DNA from: Apteryx mantelli
Lineage: Eukaryota; Chordata; Aves; Apterygiformes; Apterygidae
DNA: 64,000 nucleotides
NCBI RefSeq assembly: GCF_036417845.1
Contig: NC_089983.1
Location: forward strand, 19,001,207 to 19,065,206
Direction of reading: 5' to 3'
Part shown: positions 1 to 43,716 of the stretch, piece after piece
Layout of the letters: each line of letters begins with the position of its first letter
Numbering within the stretch: position 1 is the first letter of the stretch
Notes under the pieces: model-generated
Told to the model about the DNA's origin: nothing
The model's database searches: none
What the model saw: the letters and a program-made list of their open reading frames with translations, nothing else
Made by a program: the position numbers and the translations under genes

Positions 1-8851
<8,851 letters not shown>

Positions 8852-10055
8852 AGTTCAAAAAAAACCAAAGAATCGTGTGGATACTGCACGGGTTAAATGA
8901 CATCAATATTTATCATCTTTGTAAATCACCATTTCCTGAAAACCATCGTGATGCTACTCTTGGGCCTCATTTTGGTTTCAATTACATGTAAAACAAGAAT
9001 CTTCTCTGTAGTGTCAGTGGAATTATAAATAGCCTCCTGGAATTCAGAATTGCTGTCTTCACTGATAAAAGGCCAAATCCTTTCTGGCTTATAGGTCTTT
9101 TGACTTCAGTGGGGTCCAGTAGGCACAAATTTGACTTGTAAAATAAATGGCTGTAGAATTCCTGTAAATATGACATTATAAGAAGAAAATGTTTTGCTTC
9201 TGAGAACCACCTGAAAGCAGCCTATGGGGATAACTAAAGAGATTAAGGTTCGGGGGGAAATTAGGATTTATTCTGCAAAATGACTTCTGTTTAATCATCT
9301 TTTTGTATACTGTTGTTTTGACTTCTATTTTAAAGAGAAGATTGTCATCCTTCTGAGTTTGATTGTCCCATAGGTATCTGGGGTTTGTTTTTTCCAGAGA
9401 TGAACCACGTTCAGCACAGAGGGCCAGATGTTTATATCCCACCACAGCAAAAGCCATGGAAGGGAGGAAGGCAAGGCTGGGAAGAGAAGGGAGTTCTAGA
9501 AAGTGAATGGACACAAAATTTGTGGAAAACTGGAAGACAGAGATAGTAAAACCTCTCCCTCTCACAAGATAGTTGCAGAGGTAAATCTATTGGTGTGACA
9601 CACTCAGATACTGCAGTAAGCTCTATCAGGAAGCCTACAAAGAAAATGCTGATCTGGTGCAGAGTTTGGATGCTATCTGGTAAATGCAGACTGGGAAGCA
9701 CAGTTTGAAAAAATAATTACTGAAGAGCTGCATCATTTGCTGACCACTGGGCAACTTGCAATAGATGACAGAATGTCACATTCCAGTGGGAGGCTCATTT
9801 CATAACCGAGTAACTAGTTTTTGAATAAATGGTAAATTGCCTTTTAAAAACATTCTTCTTTCTTTCAGTCACAGTTTAACTTTCTTTTTTCAATATTATC
9901 CCTAAAAAACTGTTTATAGAATAATAAACCGGCAATTCCATGGTCACTGTCTTTTGAGTATACAGGCTCATTCAGACAATGGAAATTGTGTAAATAGTTT
10001 GGTAATCTCTGTAATTTATATGACTGATATGAATAAAAACAGATTTTGGCTTAAA
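8852..10055 (+). other. STAT4: STAT4 3' untranslated region (3' end inferred)
   Basis: This sequence follows the STAT4 stop and has no further conserved exon. An AATAAA at 10032-10037 is followed by a GT/T-rich stretch (TTTTGTGGAATTTTT), so cleavage near 10055 is plausible. An earlier AATAAA at 9142-9147 could give a shorter mRNA. The exact end is inferred. Confidence 0.55.
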
Positions 10056-11260
10056 GTTACCTGGACTTTTGTGGAATTTTTCAAGGTACAATGAAAATAG
10101 AGGCTTGTTTGCTCCTTGTTGTTCTTAAATCTGAACTACAAGCAGTAACACAGACTTCTAAAGCAGCAAACATAACTTCACCTACCAGCAGCTATTGTAT
10201 GATTTTTCATTCTAATCTGTTCTCGCAATTTTAATACAAACAAAATGGGGGATGCACTATACTTTTGACCATCTAAATAGCATGAGAAGTACTGTGAAAA
10301 AGGCTAGTGGTCCAAACATCACATGTAGACCAATCTTCTCTGTGCTTCCTCCCAACCCCCCATGCAATGTAATTATTTGGTTTGACTTGAGCTCAGTACT
10401 GTGTTACTGGATAGGACTGAGGATCAGATTTTGGCATTACTGTTTTCCTTGCTCTTTTTAAAGATTTTGCAAAAAGTAGTTTTAACGTTTAATTGAAATG
10501 AATGCAATTTCAATCCAGTTCACTGCTTTTAAGAAACACAGAAGTCATCTTCTGTAAAATAAGCATCTTAAGCCCAAGCCTTCTTCCATAAAAAGTGAGA
10601 ATTTTGTCCTTAAGTCAGTATGACTAAGATTAGGGCTCTAATAAAGTGCAATGAGAAAAAAAAAGAAAAAAAAATGTTGAAAGGGACACTCTTGGATACT
10701 GACAGAAAAGATGAGACGTGCTTTCAGTTGCTTTCACTAACTGTACTTGTGATTTCACCATGTTTTGCAGCTGCAAAGTGAAAAATGACAGGAAAACAAA
10801 TCACGCAAGTGCTTTGTGTTTGGCCACATCACCATGATTCAAATTAAACAGATATAAAAACTGTTAGTTACCATCTGCTATGGCATTTTATTTAAAAAGC
10901 ACCCAAATCTGTATTCAATACTCTGTAGGATTTAAGACTTTAAGAACTGTTTCCTCTAGTTTGAGAAGGATCCAAACTAAGTCCAAAAAAGGTCTCTGTG
11001 GCTGGAGACCTGCACCAAAGCCTGAACTTTCATTGTAGGCTTTAGGGACAGGCTGTAACAAGACAGAAGCAAAGGAGACCCTGCATGACCACGTGTGGGT
11101 AGTGGTGTCCTAATAACACAGCTGTAAGAAAGAGGGGATATGAGGAAAGGAAAACTCTACCAAAACAATTCACTGGGGGGAAAAAATCCCGACTGACAAA
11201 ATGCCAGGAAAGATTAAAAGCATTCTTTTGTTTGCAGCTCTCATTCTTAAAGTCACTGTA
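10056..11260. other. STAT4-STAT1 intergenic sequence
   Basis: This AT-rich stretch lies between the inferred STAT4 mRNA end and the first CpG island. I see an AATAAA near 10639 and an A-rich patch at about 10655-10675. No exon, RNA gene or repeat family is recognisable. Confidence 0.6.
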
Positions 11261-11559
11261 ACTTAGACGGCGAACTGGATTGCAGTTTATCAGCTAAGAC
11301 AGTGACTCGCGTTCCTACAAAACACGTCAGTTGCATTAGCTTCCTCGGCGCGCAGGCCGCGGCAGCCCAGCGGCCGCGCCGCCCACGCGGGCCCGCTGCC
11401 CTTTCCAGGCCCGGCCGCGGCGGGCGCCCTCCGCGCAGCCCTGCACCCCGGAATTTCCTACACGCGTCGCCCCCGCAGCCCCCGGCTCGCGGAGCGGCGA
11501 GGACACGGCGGCGCCGGCCCTCGGCCAGGCGAGGCGAGGCGAGGCCGGGGCCGGCCCTC

Positions 11560-11575
11560 GGGGGGGGGGGGGGGG
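11560..11575. repeat. G16 homopolymer in CpG island 1
   Basis: Sixteen consecutive G residues are followed by more GC-rich sequence. The run could form a G-quadruplex and is likely to vary in length or be mis-sequenced. Confidence 0.85.
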
Positions 11576-11590
11576 CCGCGGGGCGCCGCC

Positions 11591-11605
11591 GCTTTCGCTT
11601 TCGCC
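11591..11605 (-). promoter_or_regulatory. ISRE/IRF-type element
   Basis: The minus strand reads GGCGAAAGCGAAAGC, an exact GAAANNGAAA core. The expected CT after the second GAAA is replaced by GC. STAT1 is itself interferon-inducible in vertebrates, so an IRF/ISGF3 site in its promoter island is expected. Binding is inferred. Confidence 0.55.
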
Positions 11606-11652
11606 TTCCCCCCAACCAGCCCGTTCCGGCTCCCGGGCGCCTTTCCCCGAAA

Positions 11653-11660
11653 TCACGTGA
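11653..11660. promoter_or_regulatory. TCACGTGA E-box palindrome
   Basis: An 8-bp palindrome of the type bound by USF and MiT/TFE factors lies in CpG island 1. An 8-mer can occur by chance, so only its promoter-island location gives it weight. Confidence 0.35.
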
Positions 11661-12731
11661 CGCGGCTGTTCTCGGCCCCCCCCCCCGCTCGCCGCAGGGA
11701 GCCGCGCCTGCGCCCTGGCGCCGTCCGGGGCCGTCGGTAACGGCCGGCGTTGAGCCGGTCCCCCCTTCCCTCCAATAAAACTGGAGGCGGCGGCCGCGGG
11801 TCGGGGTCAGGGGCCGCGCTGGACGCGGTCAGGAGGGTCGCTTTAAAAGGCTGTGCGAAGAGCAGGCTCCCAGGGGTTCACCGGAGAGAGGAGGGAAGGC
11901 ATGGCACCGGGCTTCAAACAGGAGGGGCACAGACAGCCCTGCCTGGGGAACAGGCAGCGCAGAGGGGAATTACTGCGTGCCAGAGCCGCTACAAAATGGA
12001 TAAATCAGTCATAGTAATGGGCAGCTAAAGGTGGGGTTTTCTCAAGAACAGGCATATGCTTCCCAGATGGCAACCTTTGGCTAGGGTCTAGCAAACAGCA
12101 AGGGTGGTTAGGTTCTTACGCAAACCAAAATCACTGCAATACAAAGGAGAGAGATGTGCAAGCACTGAGCTTTTCACCATCTTTCCTCCTAAGGCAGTGG
12201 CAGTCTTTTACTCCCGACAGTTTAACCATCCTTCCCGTGGGCTGCCTTTTTTGCAGCATCATACACTTTTCTTTCCCAGTTACTCATACAGCTTTTCTTA
12301 GATGTCATGTACCTTTTTGTTCCTTACTGATAGCTGGCATATTTTCACGTATATCCATCCACACTTTTAACTTTTTGTGCTAATATTCTTTGCAAAAGCT
12401 AGAAATCAAGAAAATGCAGGCCTACACCCTAGAATGACATTGTGCTCTGTACTTCTGCTTCATCTACTATTGGCAACATCATTGTGGCCCTGTATAGCTG
12501 CTTTCTAAGAGGTGGAAACTTCTGTGCATTTGGTGTTTTGCCTGCAAACTGGGCATAGTTCTTAGCTGCTAGTCGGCTGGGAAGGGGCGCGGAGGGCAGC
12601 CGCGGGGAACACGGAGCCCGGCCTGGCCTGACCTGGCCCGGCGGGCGGGAGCCGCCGCGGGAACATCCGGCTTCCTCGCCGCGGAAGCGCAAGGGCAGGG
12701 GGCGGGGCGAGCGCGGCGGCGCCGCGCGCCC

Positions 12732-12766
12732 ATTGGCCGAGGCGGCGGCGGCGAGGCCCCCATTGG
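12732..12766 (-). promoter_or_regulatory. Twin inverted CCAAT (NF-Y-type) boxes
   Basis: ATTGG occurs at 12732-12736 and 12762-12766, each within CATTGGCC. The 30-bp spacing is close to three helical turns, a common arrangement of cooperating NF-Y sites. Function is inferred. Confidence 0.5.
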
Positions 12767-12799
12767 CCCTCGGGCGGGCCGCGGGGCCGCGGCTTTGCG

Positions 12800-12859
12800 G
12801 GTATTTCTGGGCACGGGGGGCTGCCGCGGCGCACAGCTGGAGCGCAGCCTCGTCCCCGA
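12800..12859 (+). other. STAT1: Candidate STAT1 non-coding exon 1 (5' end unknown)
   Basis: GC-rich sequence downstream of the twin CCAAT boxes ends at CCCGA|GTAAGT, a strong donor. Splicing to 14943 would place GAG before the ATG, with a purine at -3. The 5' boundary is a guess. Confidence 0.4.
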
Positions 12860-13008
12860 GTAAGTGCGGGCGGCGCGCGCGGGCGGGTGGGGGGCGGTGG
12901 CGGCGGCGCGCGAGGGCCAACGACCGCGGCGGGGCCAACGGCCGCGGCGGGGGGAGGGGCGCCGCCACTGCCCCCCTGCCCTGGCACCCGGCCCGGCCCG
13001 GCCCGCAG

Positions 13009-13103
13009 GTAGCCGGCGGGGACAGCTGCCCTGCGCCCGGTCCCCTATCCGCGAGCGCCCGCTTTCCTGGCGATCAGCTGGGAAGCCAGAAACGATACTA
13101 CAA
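13009..13103 (+). other. STAT1: Candidate STAT1 non-coding exon (alternative or second 5'UTR exon)
   Basis: A 95-bp stretch lies between a CCCGCAG acceptor and a CAA|GTGAGT donor. It could be a second 5'UTR exon or the end of an alternative first exon. Joined to 14943 it gives AAG before the ATG. Confidence 0.35.
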
Positions 13104-13300
13104 GTGAGTCGTTACAAGACAATTGCAGCGGAGTTAGGCGTTGTTAAAGTTCAGCCGACACGGAAGGAGCCTCGAGCGCGGCCCTTAGCGAGGAGGCGAA
13201 GCCCTGTCGCCTCACGGCAGGACCGGAGCTGCTGCTGGCAGTACACGACCCGCACAGCTACGGAGCAGGAGCTGATCTGGGGAAGGCGCTTCCTGCCAGA

Positions 13301-37684
<24,384 letters not shown>

Positions 37685-39655
37685 ACGTTGAGCTCTCCAC
37701 TGCATCATTAGCACAGCCGAGTAGCTTATGCCTATGTCATCTTGTTCCACAGTTAGCAGCTAAGCGACAAGCTTCATTTCAATGCCCTGGAAAGGCTCTG
37801 GCTATTTCATGGCACATCAGTTTCTCAATGTGAAGGTCCAGTAGCTGTTTTTAATCAGTTAACTAAGATTTAACTAGTAAGAATATAAACAGCAGTCTGA
37901 GTAGCCTTCTTATGTGCACTTTTCCTTTTCTGTTTGTAAGTTCATTCTTTGTTAAAGATTTTTCCATTAACAAGATGCTGTGCCAGAGTGCAGGAAGAGA
38001 GGGGGAATACTTCTCTTTTCAAGAGGGGGAGTGGGAATGAGCGAGGTCCTCAGCAAGGGCATTGAGACAGATGGGAGAAACATGCATTTTTGTTTAAGTG
38101 AAATAGTCAGATTTCACATTTAAAGTAGTTGGCTCTACATAGAAGGCTTCAAAGGAAAGACAGTTTTTTGACAGAGATCATGTTCAGAAAGCTTGCACCG
38201 TCTCCCAATTCTACTTCCAAAGAACTTTTGCAGCATTGAATTTTCTTCAACAGCATAAAAAGGGGAGCAGAGAAATACTCTGCAAGTATTATGCTGCACT
38301 GAATCTGTGTATTATTAAAGTCTGTCCTGGCGTCATCTTTTCCAAGGGCATGGCCTACTGCTCTGCAGGAGAACATGATCCATAGAAGTGCCTGCATTTC
38401 ATTTTTGCTTGCTTCTTAATGAAAGATCTTTTTGACAGGTCTTTGCACAATCTTTTTCATAAAGAGCGCTTCTTGGCTAACACCTTAATGCTGCATTGGC
38501 ACACATTGAGCATGCAGGTCACCATGTACAGACTTCAGTCATGCTTTCTAATAGCACTGTCAAACAAACCGAGAACCTACTCTTAGAGTACAAAAGGGGG
38601 TTGAATTTGTTGTTATGCACATTGCTTAACCTCCCAAGGTAGGATCTGGTTGCTAGTATCTTTTCTTTTTACAGTAATATCTGCCTAATTTAGGTTATAA
38701 CAGGTGGCATAACACTTAATTTTCTTATGCAGTATGAACCAGGGCATTTATTTTAACTGGATTTGAATAGCTAGAAGATGCTACAGGCTTTGATAAAGAA
38801 ATGTATTTGCAGTTGGGGAAAAGGCACAGGAGAGTAAAGAAGTTAAATTTATATTGAGTAATGGCTGCAGGACATGCAAACTTCAGTGCTTAAAGGATGT
38901 AAAAGGAGGAACAGATTTGTTTCTCAGCATATTTGAAGATCGTTTACAACTCACAGCTAAGAGACACAGCTGTCCTAAGCAGATGGTGCCTTGGACCGAT
39001 GGCACAGCTGATCAGAGAGACTGCAGAACCTGCTCCAGCCCCTGCCTCTGGTGCAGGTGCTTCTGCTGCTCCTGAACCTGCTGCTGACCATTCCCACTGC
39101 CTGGGAGGACAGCACTGGCACACAGGACTTACGGGGACTGCAGAGTTACTTCTCCAGCAGTTAGCTGCTTCTTAAAGTAAATTACTGGTTGAATTGGGGG
39201 CATTGTGCCCAGGAAGACTGATGTAACCCCTGCAAAAGCTGGAGAGGAAAGATATTCTTAATGGATCTAGAGCATACAAAGTATGTACTTAAATGGAAAG
39301 TATCACCAAGTTGTCTTGTTTTTAGTACCCTAGTAGTACAGAATATCACAGCAGGTGACCTAGTACTTTAGTTCTATTAAATAGCTGAATGTGTATCTTA
39401 GGCTTTTAATATGAGATCAAACATTTGTTCTTTGAGCCGCAGCTTGTACTCATGTTCTATATGCAAGGTCTTGTTCTTTGTACTTTTATACTTTAATTTT
39501 ATCTAATGGGGTCAAATTTTCTTGTGAGATTTACAGCAATGGCCTTATTATTCATGGTTTTGTCTTTAAATGGACAGTAGTTCTAAAAGCAATGTTTTTT
39601 CCAGTGGAATACTAGTTCTTTTGCCATTTAAAATAAATTGAAGTGTCCATAGGCA
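37685..39655 (+). other. STAT1: STAT1 3' untranslated region (3' end inferred)
   Basis: An AATAAA at 39632-39637 precedes a T/GT-rich stretch around 39660-39685, so cleavage near 39655 is likely. That gives a 3'UTR of about 2 kb. A further AATAAA at 40109-40114 could yield a longer mRNA. Confidence 0.65.
39632..39637 (+). terminator. STAT1: STAT1 polyadenylation signal AATAAA
   Basis: The canonical hexamer is followed about 35-50 bp later by TTGTGTTTTCGTT, a suitable downstream element. Confidence 0.6.
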
Positions 39656-40394
39656 CTTTTGTCCTTCCACTTGTGTTTTCGTTATTACTGTTACAAAGAT
39701 CATACATCTTTGAATTTACTGTATATTTCAATTTAAACTTGTTTGTGCAACTAAGCAGTTTTATCTCTGACTTAAGGCAATAGAAATGATTTTAATCCAT
39801 TGTATTGTAGCAAATCAGTCTGCATGACAGTTCTCAGAATATGGCTTCAGAGAAGGTGCTGTTAAAATAATTGTTTTATTGTTGCATATTTCACATCACT
39901 ATGAATTTTTCAGTTAAATTTCAATAGACCCAACTCATATCTCTAATGTGAGTTAAACAGGAAAATAATTGAACTAGAGCTAAACTCTGTCAGTTGAGTC
40001 TATCAAACTGGCCACTCTTGTATCATTTTTATCTGTGGCTGTTAAGTGACATGAGCCCTTGTCTCACACTACTCAGGCTTTTATACTACTTTACACAGGC
40101 AGGAGAATAATAAAAGGAAAAAAAACCTGTTGGTGAGGGATAGGAGTGAAGAGTAGGCAAGAGAAAGATGGAGCCATTGAGGCAATATGGCCGAAGAAAA
40201 AGCAACCAGTGAAATGACATGGTTCTAAAAGTCTATTAAAAAAAGCTAGATCATATAAACTCATTCTGATTTCTTGTAGGCATTGCAGAATGGAAATGAA
40301 CAGAGTAGGTTTTCTAGGACAGCCTTCCCCAGGACTGAAGCTAATAATGCTTATGTGAATTGCAATCGCATAGATAACAAAAAGCACCACCACC
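39656..40394. other. Gap between convergent STAT1 and GLS mRNA ends
   Basis: This short AT-rich stretch lies between the two inferred cleavage sites. It holds a second + strand AATAAA (40109-40114) and no other recognisable element. Confidence 0.55.
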
Positions 40395-40412
40395 ACCTTC
40401 TTTGTATTCCCA

Positions 40413-40418
40413 TTTATT
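40413..40418 (-). terminator. GLS: GLS polyadenylation signal AATAAA
   Basis: The minus strand reads AATAAATGGG, followed about 18 bp later by a GGTGGT repeat. ATTAAA variants on the same strand near 41177 and 41257 are alternatives. Confidence 0.5.
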
Positions 40419-41175
40419 ATGCTGTAAAAAGCAACACCATCTGGATTGTATTTCTTAAAATAAATAACTTTCATTTTCAGAACCAGTACAGCTCAAATTT
40501 AGATTCATTCATGGGAAACTGCTAGAAATACATTCATCACTGTCTGTTCCCCACAATACAGAACCTAGAAGTCAAGATCAGCCCAATCAGTTACAATGAC
40601 CAGAAGTACACTGCCAGTAAGTACGGTCACTGCTAGTCCAGCTCTGAAGCAAAAACAAAAAAAACCAAAAAAACACAAACTGGTACAACACATTTTGTTC
40701 ACAAAGATAGGCTAATTAATGCTAAGACTAGCACAATATTTCTGTGTACAAAGCATTAAGTTAGCTTAACCATTTTAGTTTGTGATAGAGCACATACATG
40801 ACATTAAAACAAAGGAGTGGGGGGAATCCTCTTTGGAGCATATGGAACTCAGCATTTGATGAGATAACCAAAAGCTATTTATGTTAAAAACTACATGTCA
40901 GTGTCATGAAAGATGAACAGCCAAACCAATGTACTGCATATATAAGTAACTCCATGTCTAAATAACTGCACTAAATTGGACATTAATGCATTACAAAGTA
41001 ATGCATCTCCTCATAATGTGAAAATACTAAAACTAACCAGCAGAAATGCACTGAAGCTAAGACTCTGGCCAAAAGCACTCAGTATGATTCAGGAAAGCAT
41101 TAAGTTCAGAGACAGCCATGATCTTTATGTTACTCAGTTAAAATGTCTTATTTTTTGTGTTTTTTTTTTTTCCTT

Positions 41176-41216
41176 TAATATATATATATGTGTGTATATA
41201 TATGTATATATAATAT
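41176..41216. repeat. TA/TG microsatellite in GLS 3'UTR
   Basis: Alternating TA and TG dinucleotides run for about 40 bp after a T-rich stretch. Confidence 0.8.
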
Positions 41217-43342
41217 ACCTAGCTTTTTAAAAATGTCAGTTTGAGCAATGCAAATTTAATTTTAGTTAAATAAAACTAAATCAGATATTTTTCTGAGAAG
41301 CTAGAGGATAAGTTTTCATACAAAAAAAATGGAAAAAAAAATCAGATTAGCATTGAGATGTAGAATGCTAAACTACAGTCCATCTGACTTTACTCCTCTA
41401 TACTAATTTTGATGGATCTCTTGCCAAGAGAAAACAGGTTGGGATTTAGTCTAGGGTGCAGGAGAAAAAAGGCCTTGTGCTACTCAACAGTGACCAGTCT
41501 GGCCCAGTAAGGAGCCAAAGGCCATTTCATCTAGTTCTTGATTAGAACTAAGGTGGCTGTGACACAGGACATGAAAACAACGAGTTGAAAGACACTAAGT
41601 CTTCAGAAAAATAGCTGATCTTCAGAAAAAAAGCAGCTTAAGAGCAGTAAGATTCTGGAGGAAAAGTGTTTGATAACCATGCTGGCAAGCTTGGAAATAT
41701 GATTTCAGGGCTTCAGACTTTCAGACTCTTCCAAGATACCATCATGAAATCAATCACTGCTTGTGATGAGTATCAAGCACTTTTCCATTTGAATTTTCCT
41801 CCCTGTAGGAGGCAGTATGGCAAACTGACTAGAGGACTGTGCAGGAACTCAAGAGGATTTACTCCGAACTATACTGACCTGCCGGGTCATTCCAGGGAAA
41901 TTACTTCTCTTTATGCCTCAATTTCCCCATTTGCAAAAGGAGGATAATGTGGTTCAGATGATTTGTATAAAGTGCTTGCACCATTCTAAAAAGAATTTAG
42001 TCATTATTTCAGGAGGATTTTGGTGCCTAAACACAGAGAATCTAAACTGCAAGATCTATTAATGACTTGTACATTATGTGTTAGGATAAAAATAGCCATA
42101 TAGGCAATTCTCAAGCATAAGCTCCTTTTCCATGTGCTGCATGATTCTTGCCTAAAATCTGTGTCCAACAACTGTCATGTTTGTGAATGTCAAACTCTCA
42201 AGTTTAAATGCTCACTTGTGAGGTTTTGTGCCTCATTATTGATAAAAACAATTACACATGGGATAGGGAACTGGCATAACATAGTAATTCTGCAAACAAC
42301 AGATATCTGCAACTGTATTTCCCATGACATGGCACATGCCATGCTGGTGTTAGTGGCCACAGTTCACCACTAAAGGAATCACTGAATTATGCTCCTATTG
42401 CTGAGCTGCTGCTCCTGTTTTACACCAGTGTAATTCCACTGATGTAAATAGCCTGCTCCTTGGTTGATCCTAGTGCAAGATAACATACCCAAAACTTGGC
42501 TCATCTCCTGCTCTGCTCATGCTTTGACTGGCTCTATGCTCCTTAAAGCTGTTTCACTCCATCCATGTTCCTTATTACAAGCCTAAATTAAATCATGTCT
42601 ACATATAATATTTGGTTTAGTACTTTGCCTTTCACGTGCTTACATTCCCCTCACTGGTTCCTGGTGTAACTGCCAAGAACAAAGCTAAGCCCAAAACGGG
42701 GTTTTTGCAGCTTGTCAAGGCTTGCTGTAGTGCAAACGTACCTGTAAGGAACACAACTGCATAGAGTGGAAGCACCCGCTTTCCCCAGTCGAGGAGGAAG
42801 TACATTAGCAGCTGGACATGGAGAGAGGGGAGGGAAACGAGACAAAGGGATCTGAAAAAACATCTCCAAAGAACGCTAGACACTGTTCCATGTTACAAGT
42901 CACCCTCCTCTGCCATTTGGTCAAACAAACCTTAAAACAGATTCCCTGACAAGACTCTCTAAGGACAAGCCTAGACCACTGATAACTGTCACCAATATAT
43001 TCTTTTGATATTTATATTATGTAAACAAGTTTGTGTGGAATTTTTTTTTTTTTTTAAATATAAAGCTAAGTGCAGATCCTTGCTTAACACACCCAGCCTA
43101 CATCTACATCAGCATCCTCAGCTCTCGAAAAACCTCACTGACACTTAGACCTGACAGTACTCCGGCTCATCTTGGCCATACTGGAAAGACAGGGCTCTAG
43201 AAACAAAAATTCAGCAGAAAATTCGTGACCACAGACTAGAGTTCACACAGAACACAAAAAATAAATTAAGTAGTGCACAATAAAGCCAACAACAGCTAAA
43301 TATTTTTATACATCAATTATATGCAGCATGAGGTAATATTGC

Positions 43343-43349
43343 TCACATT
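43343..43349 (-). promoter_or_regulatory. Candidate miR-23 seed site in GLS 3'UTR
   Basis: The GLS sense strand reads AATGTGA about 210 nt after the stop, complementary to the miR-23 seed UCACAUU. Human GLS is a reported miR-23a/b target. A 7-mer can occur by chance. Confidence 0.35.
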
Positions 43350-43559
43350 ATGGAGGGAGATTCTTACTTGGTTTTGTTTTTTTGAGAGATTGGATTTGTC
43401 CTGTGCGTATAGAAACTTCTGTAACATAACACTGAAGTAACAGAGACTTCTGTAAAATATATACCACTATCAGATAGAAACACACACGCTCTTCATTACT
43501 TATGTATACCACAATTAAATAGGTAAGTGATTTGATTCTTAGGGTCTAGCTGAAGATGA

Positions 43560-43716
43560 TTATAGTAAGCCATCTAGATTTTTATGAACCGTTCGGTTCT
43601 CCTTTCCGTTGTTGGAATCTTCTGATGGCGTGTATTGGACCTGATATTCTTGAAGAATTTTAAATACATCATGGTGTCCAAAATGTAAAGCTTCATCCAT
43701 AGGAGTGTTATTCCAT
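43560..43716 (-). CDS. GLS: GLS terminal coding exon (KGA end)
   Basis: The exon follows CCTTCCTGTAG and encodes [20 protein letters not shown] through [14 protein letters not shown], then TAA at 43560-43562. The C-terminus is almost identical to mammalian KGA. Confidence 0.95.

Larger units (their letters stand above)
11330..11860. promoter_or_regulatory. STAT1: CpG island 1, candidate STAT1 promoter
   Basis: GC content and CpG density rise abruptly here within AT-rich DNA. The island holds an ISRE-like site (11591-11605), an E-box palindrome TCACGTGA (11653-11660), a CCAAT (11772-11776), a G16 run (11560-11575) and a C11 run (11676-11686). It lies about 3.3 kb upstream of the STAT1 start codon, after STAT4 has ended, so promoter activity for STAT1 is the simplest reading. 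The transcription start is not visible directly, and island 2 is the alternative. Confidence 0.6.
12580..13300. promoter_or_regulatory. STAT1: CpG island 2 with paired inverted CCAAT boxes, candidate STAT1 promoter
   Basis: This second dense CpG island is separated from the first by about 700 bp of ordinary DNA. It has two ATTGG boxes (12732-12736 and 12762-12766) exactly 30 bp apart, GC boxes around 12700-12720, and two strong donor sites at 12860 and 13104 that could splice to the coding exon acceptor at 14942. A core promoter around 12770-12830 fits this layout. Whether it or island 1 is the main STAT1 promoter cannot be decided from sequence. Confidence 0.6.
40395..43559 (-). other. GLS: GLS (KGA) 3' untranslated region (3' end inferred)
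   Basis: The region follows the GLS stop on the minus strand. TTTATT at 40413-40418 is AATAAA on that strand, and a GGTGGTGGTGGT stretch lies just beyond it, a good GU-rich downstream element. This gives a 3'UTR of about 3.2 kb. It carries a miR-23-type seed match near 43345 and a TA/TG microsatellite at 41176-41216. Confidence 0.6.

Noticed and set aside
11253..11778. Long open frames on both strands in CpG island 1
   Set aside because: They are Ala/Arg/Pro/Gly-rich and overlap each other on both strands, as expected from stop-poor GC-rich DNA. No domain or conserved start is visible.
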